Assembly (NCBI RefSeq): GCF_008843165.1
Contig: NZ_CP044427.1
Coordinates: 3,475,412-3,539,411 of the forward strand
DNA: 64,000 bases
Origin: Ornithinimicrobium pratense
Lineage (GTDB): Bacteria; Actinomycetota; Actinomycetes; Actinomycetales; Dermatophilaceae
Direction: 5' to 3'
Positions 24,082-32,092 of the stretch are shown one piece after another. The notes beneath the pieces were generated by a model. It ran no database searches and was not told the origin of the DNA. It saw only the letters and a list, made by a program, of their open reading frames with translations. Each line of letters begins with the position of its first letter. Within the stretch, counting starts at the first letter, position 1. The position numbers and the translations under genes are program-made.

Positions 24082-26915
24082 CCACCGCCCCCGTCGACGA
24101 GGCCGCCGTGCTGGACGGCGCCCACCCGCACGGCTACCTCCTCGTCAGCGGCGGGACCACCCCCGCCGGGGACACGCAGGGCTGGCGGGCCGAGCCTGGC
24201 CTGCTCCCCGGCGTCGTTCTGCACCTGCATCCCCGGACGGTGCTCGCCCACGGCCGCGGCGGGCACGGGGTGGTGGTGTTGCTCGGGCACCCGGTCGACG
24301 TCGTGGCCGGGATCACCGACGGCGACCGGATCGCCAGCCGGCTGGCGGGGACGTGGGACCTGGGCGGCCAGGACGCGCTGGTCAGGGAGGCGGCCACCCT
24401 CGGCGGCCGGTGGACCCTGCTGGCCGCGCCCCGGGCGGGTGCTGCGCCGGCGGCCGGCACCGGGGACGAGCTCAGGGGCGGTGTGGAGCAGGACGGCAGG
24501 GGCGAGCTGCTCGTGGTCCCGGACACCCACGCCACCCAGCCCGTCTTCTATGCCGTCTCCGACGGACGGTTCGCGTTGGCCAGTACCCCTGCGCTGGTGG
24601 CGCGGACCCTCGGCCTCGCCGTGGACGAGGCGGCCCTGGCCCTGCTGGAGGAGCTGCGCCGCCGGCGCGGCGGGGCGGTGACCTACCTGCCCGGGCTGCG
24701 CACGGCATACCTCGGGCTGGCACCGCTGGTGCCCAACTGCCTGCTGCAGGTGCGGCTGGGCACGCGCCCGGACCAAGCACCCACTGTGCGGCACGAGCGG
24801 TTCTGGCCGTGGCGGGAGCGGGAGGAGACCACGGACGTCCGGGCGGTCTACCGGGTCTTCCGAGAGCGGCTCGGGGCGCACGCCCAGCTGCTCGCCGGGC
24901 TGGGCCGGCCCGCCCTCAGCCTGACCGCCGGCTGGGACAGCCGGGTCACCGCCACGGTGGCCGCGGACGTGCTGCGGGCCCGCGACGGGCTGGCCTTCAC
25001 CTACGTCAACCCCCGCGACGCCCGGGCCGGCCGGGCAGCGATGGCCGACGTGACCGGTGCGAGCGCGGTGGCCGCCCAGCTGGGGCTTGCGCACCGAGTG
25101 CTGCGCTGGCGCCAGCCGCCTCCGGGGGGCACCTTCGACGTCCTGCACCGCCGCACCTATGCCCCGTTGTCGCCCAGCCGGGGTGCCGCCCACGCCATGT
25201 GGGCCGACCTGCCGCGCGACGGCAGCATCGTCCAGCTGCAGTCCAACGGCGGCGAGACCGGGACCACCTTCATCCAGGCCCGGACCGGCGAGCCGCTCTC
25301 CCCCGTGCGGCTGGCGCGGATGATGATGGGCGCGACCGAAGGGCTGGAGGACCTGGCCGGGCAGATGTACGACGGCTACCAGGACCACGCCGCGATGACC
25401 GCGGACCGGCTGCTCGGCTACGACCACCACGACCTCTTCTACTGGGAGCAGCGGATCGGTCGGTGGGGCTGGCAGAAGTTCACCGACGGCGACTTCGGGC
25501 ACCGGATCCTGCTGCCCTTCAACGACCGGGTCCTGCTGGAGACGATGCTCTCCCTGCCCTACCCGCAGCGGGAGGCCAAGGTGCTCTTCGAGCGGATACT
25601 CGCCGACGAGCCGGCCGGGCGGCTGCCGGAGCGCCGGAGTGCGGGCCGGGCGCCCGAGGCCACGGCCACCACGCGGCTGGGGGCCCTGACCCGGCGGGTC
25701 AGCACCCGGCTGCCGGGTGTCGCCGGCCGGCTCGGCCAGCGGGTCGGCGGGCGCCTGGAGCGCGTCGACCGGGACCGGGCGCAGCTCACCGGTCTGGACA
25801 GGCTCACCTGGCCCCGTGGGTATGCCGTGCTGCCCGCCGCCGCGCCCGCCGCCCGGCCCGGCTGGGCCAGGAGAGAGCTGCCCGGGGGGACGATGACGCT
25901 GGAGGCGCACCCGGCCCTGCCGCACGCACAGGTGCCCTTCGAGGGTGGCGGCGTGGTCGTGCTCGGCGACCCCGTCGACGTCGAAGCTGGTCTCACGGGA
26001 GCCCGCGAGGTGGCGGGGGCTCTGGCCCAGCAGCTGCGCACCCACCCGGGCACCCCGGCGGCGGCGCTGGCCGCCGTGGAGGCGCGGGCGGCGACGCTGG
26101 CCGGCGGGTGGCTGGTGCTGCTGTCCACCCCGGCCCGCACGGTGGTGATCCCTGATCCCTTGGTCAGCCTCGGCCTGCACCTGCTGGAGGGCGGGGTCGG
26201 CCTGGTCTCGCACGACGGGCTGGCACCGGGCCCCTCCACCTGCCTGGGGGCGGACCACCTGCTCGCGGCCGCCGGGCCGCTCGGTGTCGTCCCGCTGCAC
26301 CCCGTCTCCTTGGCGGTGCTGGTCGACCTGCCCGGTGCGGCGCGACATGCCGCCGACCAGGGCTGGACCCGCGGGTCACGACTGGCCCGGCACACCGAAC
26401 TGCTCCGCCGTCGTGGGCCGGTCTGGCTGGGACTCACCGGGGAGGAGGGCAGCCGCCAGCTGCTGGAGCTGCTCGCGCAGGACACGGCCGATGTGCAGGC
26501 CATCTCCTGGTGGGACCGCCTGGCCCCGGACGAGGCCGCGGACCCCGTCTTCACCGCCTCGACGCTGGCCGCAACCGCGGGGGTGCCGCACCGAGTCCTG
26601 GGGCTGCGGGAGGACCTCGACGGCGCGCACGGCGGGCCGGGCCGCAGTGCCCGGGGGGTCGCCGAGGCCGCCCTGGCTGCGTCCTGGCCTCAGGACGGGC
26701 GGGTGCAGCTGCCGCTCAGCGACGCCCTGGACCAGGCCTTGCCGGACGACGCTGTGCTCTGGCTGGGCAGCCGACCCGTGCCGCCCCGCGCGCTCGGCGC
26801 CCCGGCCGGCCCGTCGGCCGTGTGCTGCAACCCACGGGTGATCGACCTGACGCAGGGCGTCCGCCCCGTGGCCCTGCCGTTCAGCGACCGTCTGTTGAGC
26901 CTCCTGCCCCGGTGA
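24078..26915 (+). CDS. Asparagine-synthetase-like protein with degenerate tandem second copy
   Basis: Protein of 945 residues. Residues 1-200 resemble the Ntn-type glutaminase fold but lack the N-terminal Cys (MTTAPVDEAAV). A PP-loop ATPase domain follows, with SLTAGWDSR at about residues 281-289 in place of SGGxDS, plus later conserved stretches such as LLPFNDRVLLETMLSLPYPQ. Residues about 580-945 repeat the same layout: GVVVLGDPVDVEAGL mirrors GVVVLLGHPVDVVAGI, and LGLTGEEGSRQLL mirrors the PP-loop but has lost its motif. Proteins of this superfamily activate a carboxylate as acyl-adenylate and form an amide; in glycan loci (WbpS type) they are thought to amidate uronic acids. That role is inference. 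It overlaps its upstream gene as ATGA and the opposing gene by 35 bases. Confidence 0.82.
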   Translation: MTTAPVDEAAVLDGAHPHGYLLVSGGTTPAGDTQGWRAEPGLLPGVVLHLHPRTVLAHGRGGHGVVVLLGHPVDVVAGITDGDRIASRLAGTWDLGGQDALVREAATLGGRWTLLAAPRAGAAPAAGTGDELRGGVEQDGRGELLVVPDTHATQPVFYAVSDGRFALASTPALVARTLGLAVDEAALALLEELRRRRGGAVTYLPGLRTAYLGLAPLVPNCLLQVRLGTRPDQAPTVRHERFWPWREREETTDVRAVYRVFRERLGAHAQLLAGLGRPALSLTAGWDSRVTATVAADVLRARDGLAFTYVNPRDARAGRAAMADVTGASAVAAQLGLAHRVLRWRQPPPGGTFDVLHRRTYAPLSPSRGAAHAMWADLPRDGSIVQLQSNGGETGTTFIQARTGEPLSPVRLARMMMGATEGLEDLAGQMYDGYQDHAAMTADRLLGYDHHDLFYWEQRIGRWGWQKFTDGDFGHRILLPFNDRVLLETMLSLPYPQREAKVLFERILADEPAGRLPERRSAGRAPEATATTRLGALTRRVSTRLPGVAGRLGQRVGGRLERVDRDRAQLTGLDRLTWPRGYAVLPAAAPAARPGWARRELPGGTMTLEAHPALPHAQVPFEGGGVVVLGDPVDVEAGLTGAREVAGALAQQLRTHPGTPAAALAAVEARAATLAGGWLVLLSTPARTVVIPDPLVSLGLHLLEGGVGLVSHDGLAPGPSTCLGADHLLAAAGPLGVVPLHPVSLAVLVDLPGAARHAADQGWTRGSRLARHTELLRRRGPVWLGLTGEEGSRQLLELLAQDTADVQAISWWDRLAPDEAADPVFTASTLAATAGVPHRVLGLREDLDGAHGGPGRSARGVAEAALAASWPQDGRVQLPLSDALDQALPDDAVLWLGSRPVPPRALGAPAGPSAVCCNPRVIDLTQGVRPVALPFSDRLLSLLPR

Positions 26916-28659
26916 GGGTTGGCCGCCCCGCGGCCCGGAACACGTAGGCATCCCCACCGTCCCTGGGGAGGTCGGCCACGAGCTCGTAGTGCTCCTGCAG
27001 GAACCTCAGCAGGGGGTCGGTAGCGACCAGCGCGTCCCAGCTGCCGGCGGCCCGCTCCGGCGCCTTGGCCACGACAGCGACGTCGGGCAGGCGGCCGGTC
27101 TCTCGCCACCAGCGCACCGTCTCCTCGTTAGCCTGCCCGAATGCGCTGATCCAGATCAGGTTGGTCTGCATCGGGGCGGCGCTGTAGGTGTAGGCCCCGG
27201 GGATGCTGTAGAAGAACACCCCGTCACCCGGCTCCACCCAAGCCTCGACCAGGGCACGCAGGGCTTCGTCACGTTGCACGTGAAACTCGCTGGCGTGCAA
27301 ACCGGCCATCGGACCGGCCGTGACCGGCCCGAGCAGGGTGCCAGGCGGGCCGTCGCGGAAGCTGCGCAGCGGGTGCACCGCCAGCAGCGACCCGACGAGG
27401 GCCAGCGCCGCCAGGAGCGCCAATGTCCGGGTGCCGTGCCGGCCGGCCCACAGCACCAGGCCGACCCCGACGGCACCCACCAGCGGCAACACGGGTGGCA
27501 GCGGCGCCCCCCAGCGGATCGACGCCGACGTGGTCATCGCGAAGAAGACGACGCCCAGCACCGCGGTCGGCGCGGTCAGGACCAGCAGGAGGCGCAGGTC
27601 ACGGTCCCCCACCCGGTGGGCCCAGGCGAGCACCGGCGCCGCCAGGAAGGTCAGCAGCAGCAGCGCAAAGGTGGCGCTGTAGAGCCCGAACGGTTCACCG
27701 CCGTGGGGCTCCTCCGGCGCGACCACCCACGCGGTGCCGGCCAGCACGACCGGGATCCCCAGCGCCGCAGTGGCCCGCCACCGCCACGGCAGGCGAGGCA
27801 GCAGCGCCAGCAGGGCGAGCACCAGGGCGGGCAGATGACGCCAGGCGAGCACACCCGTGAGGTAGCGCTGCGTGGAGCCGGCCAGCCGAGTGAACGGGCC
27901 AGGGCGGGAAGCCTGGTAGTCAGTCGTGTAACGGACCGTCTCCAGCACCGCCCCGAGGCCGGGGCCGAGCGCGAGCACCAGCACCATCAGGGCGGAAGCG
28001 GCGCCCCCGCCGACCAGCACCCCGGTCACGACCGGGCCGCGCCGGGCCAGGATCAGCACGGTGAGCCCGAGCATGGCCGCGGCCGGCAGGCTGGCCGGGT
28101 GGCCGAGCACAGTCACGGCCAGCGCGACACCGGCGCAGGCGGCCCACCGGGCCGACCGGGTGCTGAGCGCGGCGAAGCCGGCGCAGCCGGCCAGGCCGAG
28201 CATGAGCACCGGCAGGGTGTTGTAGCTGGTCACCAGGAGGTTGTACGGCGTCGGCAGCAGCATCAGCACGACCGCCGTGAAGGCGGCGGTCCGGGGCAAC
28301 CGCGTCCGCAGGGCCCGGTAGCCCACCGTCCCGACCGCGAGCGCGAGCGCGACGTAGAACACCCGGGAGGCCAGCACCACCGCCTCGATCCCGACGAAGT
28401 GCAGCCAGAGCCAGGTGAACGGCACCGCCGGCACCGAGCCGAGGGCCTGCAGGTTCATCTCGTCGGTCAGCGGCTGGTCGCCCTGCGCCATCCGCATCGC
28501 CAGCGCGACCACGTGGGTGCCGTCGCCGAGGTCGGAGCCCAGCCGCGCCCGCCACAGCGCGAAGACCGACAACGCCAGGGTCGCCAGCAGGACTGCGAGC
28601 CCGCCGTGCGTGGCCGGTCCCAGACTGTCCTTGGCTGCGCGGGGGCCGCGCCCGCTCAT
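26881..28659 (-). CDS. Polytopic membrane glycosyltransferase-like protein
   Basis: Membrane protein of 592 residues with about 12 hydrophobic helices (residues 18-450) and a C-terminal extracytoplasmic domain of about 140 residues (VEPGDGVFFYSIPGAYTYSA). The layout, with an acidic first loop (RARLGSDLGDGTHVVALAMR), fits GT-C polyprenyl-phosphate-sugar-dependent transferases, although the usual DD/DE motif is only approximate. The ATG at 28659 overlaps the upstream stop as ATGA. Last gene of the four-gene minus operon 34555-26881. A parS-like 14-mer lies within it at 27273. Alternative: a general polysaccharide membrane protein without transferase activity. Confidence 0.75.
   Translation of the reverse strand: MSGRGPRAAKDSLGPATHGGLAVLLATLALSVFALWRARLGSDLGDGTHVVALAMRMAQGDQPLTDEMNLQALGSVPAVPFTWLWLHFVGIEAVVLASRVFYVALALAVGTVGYRALRTRLPRTAAFTAVVLMLLPTPYNLLVTSYNTLPVLMLGLAGCAGFAALSTRSARWAACAGVALAVTVLGHPASLPAAAMLGLTVLILARRGPVVTGVLVGGGAASALMVLVLALGPGLGAVLETVRYTTDYQASRPGPFTRLAGSTQRYLTGVLAWRHLPALVLALLALLPRLPWRWRATAALGIPVVLAGTAWVVAPEEPHGGEPFGLYSATFALLLLTFLAAPVLAWAHRVGDRDLRLLLVLTAPTAVLGVVFFAMTTSASIRWGAPLPPVLPLVGAVGVGLVLWAGRHGTRTLALLAALALVGSLLAVHPLRSFRDGPPGTLLGPVTAGPMAGLHASEFHVQRDEALRALVEAWVEPGDGVFFYSIPGAYTYSAAPMQTNLIWISAFGQANEETVRWWRETGRLPDVAVVAKAPERAAGSWDALVATDPLLRFLQEHYELVADLPRDGGDAYVFRAAGRPTLTGAGGSTDGR
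27273..27286. other. parS-like palindrome in the glycan locus
   Basis: GTTGCACGTGAAAC differs from the parS core GTTTCACGTGAAAC at one of 14 positions. It lies inside a coding region (reading EFHVQRD on the minus strand), about 30 kb from parAB. Function as a ParB site is possible but unproven. Confidence 0.35.
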
Positions 28660-31600
28660 CGGCGCACCTGCAGCTCCCGGGCACCCTGCGCGAGCGTCCA
28701 CCCGGGGACGGGTGTGGCGGGGCCGCCGGTCACCTCGCCCAGGACGTGCACCCGGCCGTCCCGCACCAGCAGCGCGAGCGGGATGTCGTCGCTGCCTGCC
28801 ACCGCGGCGGAGACCTCGTCGTCCAGCGATGCCTCGTCCGGCACGGCCAGCGCGACCCGCAGGCGGTCGCGCGAGGCCCTGGACAGGTCCTGCGCCTCCA
28901 CCAGCACCAGCTGGTCGGCGCGGCCCGCGTCGGCGGCGGAGCGCAACGGGACCGAGCGCACCCGCAGTCCGGTCCCCTCCCGCACCGCCACCTCGATCGG
29001 CTCTGCCCGGTCCCCCGTCGGCCGCACCTGGACCACGGCGGCACCGGTCCACTGGCGGCCGCGGTCGGCTCGGGACTCGCGGGAGCCAGCCCAGGCCTCC
29101 CGGACGCCGGCGAGGGTCGCCAGCCGCTGCACGAAGGAGGCGTGGGAGTAGCGCTGCCGGACCAGCTCGAGCACCCGCTCGACCCGCGCCGCATACCGCT
29201 CCGGATGAGCCACGTAGGACTCGATCAGGTCCCTGGCCTGCCGCGGCTCGGCGTAGTCCAGCAGGTCGCCGAAGACGACGCGGTGCTTGGGGTGGGCCAC
29301 GACCACCAGGCCGGCCGCCGCCGCCTCCAGCAGCACCCGCCCGAACGCCTCGTGCCGCTCGGGGTGGTCCTGGTAGAGAAAGAAGTCCAGCCCGGCGAGG
29401 AACTCCCTGGGCTCCACCGCGCCCACCCGCAGCAGTTCCCAGTTCTGCGGGACCGGCGTGTCCTCCGCCAGCCCTGCCTCCACCGCCAGCCGCTTCCACG
29501 TCGCGCGCGAGCCCATGAGGCGCACGGCATACCCCTCACCGAGGTCGTAGGCCGCCAGCAGGTCGGCGTGCGTCGCCGGGTGCTTGAGCGGGTGGTCCCG
29601 GGAGAGCCGGCCGACGACGACCGGCTCACCCCCTGCGCCCGGTGCGCGTTCCCGGCCCACGCGCCACTCCGCCACGTCGATGAGCCCTGGGTTGTCCCAC
29701 GGCGTCAGCCGCACGCTGCGGTCCTGAGCCAGCAGCACGTCCCGGATGACCGGGCCCTGGGGCACCCACACGGGGTCGGTGCCGAAGAGCTCGCGGGCCC
29801 GCTCCGTGACGTCGGTGACGACGTAGCGCTGGTCGCAGCCGTCCGGCTCCAACGGGGCCTGGTTGGCCACGACGAGCAGGTGCCGGGGACGCAGCGGCCG
29901 GGGCCGGGGCACGGTCGGCGGGTGCTGCAGCACGAGGGGGTAGCGCACCAGGAGCACCTCGACGTCCACGTCGTCGTCGACCTGCACCCACTCCACCTCG
30001 CGGCGCCGGAGCAGCTCGGTGACCGGGGCGCACAGGGGCAGGTCGCGGGTGGTCGCGAAGCGCAGCGCCTCCAGGTGCAGGATGCCGACCCGCAGCCCGG
30101 CGGCCCGGGCGGCCCGAATCTCCTCCAGCATCGACCGCTGGGGTCCGCCGTAGCGGCGCCAGTCGCCGCCGAGCACCAGGCCCAGGTGCCGCGGTGGTGG
30201 CAGGTCCGGGTCGCGGGGGGCCCCGCTCACCCACCGGCGAGGCTCGGGGACGGGCCGGTCCACGCCCGGGTCGAGGTAGGCCGCCGCGCCGGCGCGGATC
30301 TCCTCGTGCCACGGGGTGTAGAGGCACTTGTAGGCGTGCCGGGCCCCGTGCCGCCACATCCGGCTGAACTCACCGGCCGACAGGCTGTCCTCGTCGGACC
30401 GGAGCAGCAGGAGGCACTCGTCCACGGTCCGTACGCTGTGCTCGCCGAAGGCGGCCTGCAGCCGACGGGCGTACTCGGTGTCGGCGGACTTGCGGGCCGG
30501 GTCGAAGAAACCCACCCGGGACAGGGCCGGGTCGAGCCGGACCAGGAGGGTGGGCGCGGCCACGGCCCGGTGCCGGTAGCCGAGCTTGACCAGCGCCAGG
30601 TCCTCGGTGACGCGGGCGCCGAGGCCGCGGGCGGCGACCAGCGAGGGCTCCGCCTCCAGCGTCCGCACCAGCGTGGCCACCGCTTGCGGGTGCAGCCAGT
30701 CGTCGGAGTCCAGGGTGGTCAGGAAGGTCCCACGGGCCTGGCGCAGGCCGGTGTTGCGGGCGCGGTAGGTGCCGCCGTTGACCGCCTTGGCGATGACCCG
30801 CACCCGGGGGTCGAGCTCCGCCGCGGCGCGTAACCACGGCTGTGCGTCGGGGCCGGAGGCGTCGTCGATGACGAGGACCTCCAGGCGCTGCCAGGTCTGC
30901 GCGAGCAGAGACCGCACGGCGGTGAGCAGCGGCGGGCCGGGTCGGTAGGCGCTGACCACCACGGTCACCAGGGGGTCCCCGTCGACGTCGGCGCGCGGCA
31001 GCGGGTTGGTGCCGAGCCGGTCGAACGGGGTGGCTCCGGCCACCCGCGTGGCCTCCGTCGCGACCAGCCGCAGGGGCGCGAGCTGCTCGGAGTGCAGTGC
31101 GGTGTCCAGCAGTCCGAGCCAGCGCGCCAAGGCGTCGCCCTCCGGCGCCCGGGGACCAGGGGGGTCGGCCGCCTCGAGGGGGTTGGTGGGATCGGCGGAG
31201 TCGACTGGGATGAGGAAGGGGTTGGCCAGGTCGGCGCGGACCGCGTCCGCCACGTCGGCCGGGACGTGCCGGTGGTCGAGCAGGTCGGCGCAGCCTGCGG
31301 CGTCGCGGTCGAGGCAGCGCAGGTGCAGCAGGACCTGGACCGCCTGCGGGTGAAGGTGGTCGCGCTGCCCGCAGGCTGCCAGCGCCTCCAGGAGGACCCG
31401 GGCCCGGGCGGGATCCCCGGGGTCGAGGGTCTGCAGGGCGAGCACCCGTGCGTACTGGCCCAGGTGGTAGGCGTCGGCCCCCTCGGGTATGGCCGGGGTG
31501 CCGGCCCCGGCGGTGGTCCGGGAGGCCCAGTCGTCGACGTCCTGTGCGGTCCGTCCTGGCCACGCCGCTTCCACCAGCACCTCGCGGGCGTGCCGTGAGC

Positions 31601-31745
31601 GGGTGCGCAGCGCGGTGGCAGCGAGGGCATCGGGGTGGTCCAGCAGGATCTGGTTACGTGCGGTGTCGCGGGTGACCCCGGCCCGGGTCGCGACCGGGTG
31701 GACCGTCGGGGCAGGGGCGGGCTCGGCGGGGTCAGCCGCGCTCAT
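28656..31745 (-). CDS. Bifunctional glycosyltransferase: GT2 followed by GT4-like domain
   Basis: Protein of 1029 residues. Residues 1-250 are Ala/Leu-rich helices of unknown role. A GT-A (GT2) domain covers about 255-480, with VTVVVSAYRPGPPLLTAVRS, ARNTGLRQARGTFLTTLDSD and the metal-binding LDSDDWLHP. A GT-B, GT4-like domain covers about 520-860, with GLVLGGDWRRYGGPQRSM, EPVVVGRLSRDHPLKH and FFLYQDHPERHEAFGRVLLEA. About 170 C-terminal residues look like a beta-rich accessory domain. Two transferase activities in one chain suggest it adds a disaccharide repeat. The ATG at 31745 lies within the end of the small upstream gene (14-base overlap). Confidence 0.87.
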   Translation of the reverse strand: MSAADPAEPAPAPTVHPVATRAGVTRDTARNQILLDHPDALAATALRTRSRHAREVLVEAAWPGRTAQDVDDWASRTTAGAGTPAIPEGADAYHLGQYARVLALQTLDPGDPARARVLLEALAACGQRDHLHPQAVQVLLHLRCLDRDAAGCADLLDHRHVPADVADAVRADLANPFLIPVDSADPTNPLEAADPPGPRAPEGDALARWLGLLDTALHSEQLAPLRLVATEATRVAGATPFDRLGTNPLPRADVDGDPLVTVVVSAYRPGPPLLTAVRSLLAQTWQRLEVLVIDDASGPDAQPWLRAAAELDPRVRVIAKAVNGGTYRARNTGLRQARGTFLTTLDSDDWLHPQAVATLVRTLEAEPSLVAARGLGARVTEDLALVKLGYRHRAVAAPTLLVRLDPALSRVGFFDPARKSADTEYARRLQAAFGEHSVRTVDECLLLLRSDEDSLSAGEFSRMWRHGARHAYKCLYTPWHEEIRAGAAAYLDPGVDRPVPEPRRWVSGAPRDPDLPPPRHLGLVLGGDWRRYGGPQRSMLEEIRAARAAGLRVGILHLEALRFATTRDLPLCAPVTELLRRREVEWVQVDDDVDVEVLLVRYPLVLQHPPTVPRPRPLRPRHLLVVANQAPLEPDGCDQRYVVTDVTERARELFGTDPVWVPQGPVIRDVLLAQDRSVRLTPWDNPGLIDVAEWRVGRERAPGAGGEPVVVGRLSRDHPLKHPATHADLLAAYDLGEGYAVRLMGSRATWKRLAVEAGLAEDTPVPQNWELLRVGAVEPREFLAGLDFFLYQDHPERHEAFGRVLLEAAAAGLVVVAHPKHRVVFGDLLDYAEPRQARDLIESYVAHPERYAARVERVLELVRQRYSHASFVQRLATLAGVREAWAGSRESRADRGRQWTGAAVVQVRPTGDRAEPIEVAVREGTGLRVRSVPLRSAADAGRADQLVLVEAQDLSRASRDRLRVALAVPDEASLDDEVSAAVAGSDDIPLALLVRDGRVHVLGEVTGGPATPVPGWTLAQGARELQVRR

Positions 31746-32082
31746 CACGCTGGCGGATCGTGGCCTCGAGGGTGTCCTGGAGCCGGTCGAGCCGGCCGGT
31801 GTACTGCGCCTGGAGCGCCCGGACCGTGCCGACCACGTCCTCCTGGGACGGGGTGGCCCGACCGCCGGTCGTGTCGATCGTGGCGACCTGAGCCTTGACG
31901 AAGGACCGCAGCTCGCGCACCCGCCGATCGGTGTCCAGGGCCGCGAGCAGGACCGCGGTGGCCAGCAGCATCGCGGCCAGCACGACGAGCCACCACCATC
32001 CCAGTGCGGCCCCCAGCACCGCGAGCAGGCTCAGCCCGCCACCGGCGGCGGCACCGACGACGAGGAGCTGGTGGCGACGCAT
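31732..32082 (-). CDS. Small membrane protein with C-terminal coiled coil
   Basis: Protein of 116 residues, no family recognised. Two adjacent hydrophobic segments (about residues 5-25 and 28-48, GWWWLVVLAAMLLATAVLLA) are followed by a charged helix with heptad-like spacing (RRVRELRSFVKAQVATI, LQAQYTGRLDRLQDTLEATI). It is sandwiched between two large glycosyltransferase genes, overlapping one and 10 bases from the other, so it is probably a membrane anchor or scaffold for the cytoplasmic transferases. That role is a guess from context. Confidence 0.75.
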   Translation of the reverse strand: MRRHQLLVVGAAAGGGLSLLAVLGAALGWWWLVVLAAMLLATAVLLAALDTDRRVRELRSFVKAQVATIDTTGGRATPSQEDVVGTVRALQAQYTGRLDRLQDTLEATIRQRDERG

Positions 32083-32092
32083 GGGCTGCACG

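Noticed and set aside
23931..26348. 805-codon frame antisense to the asparagine-synthetase-like gene
   Set aside because: The plus-strand protein has recognisable domains and an internal repeat; the minus frame has none.
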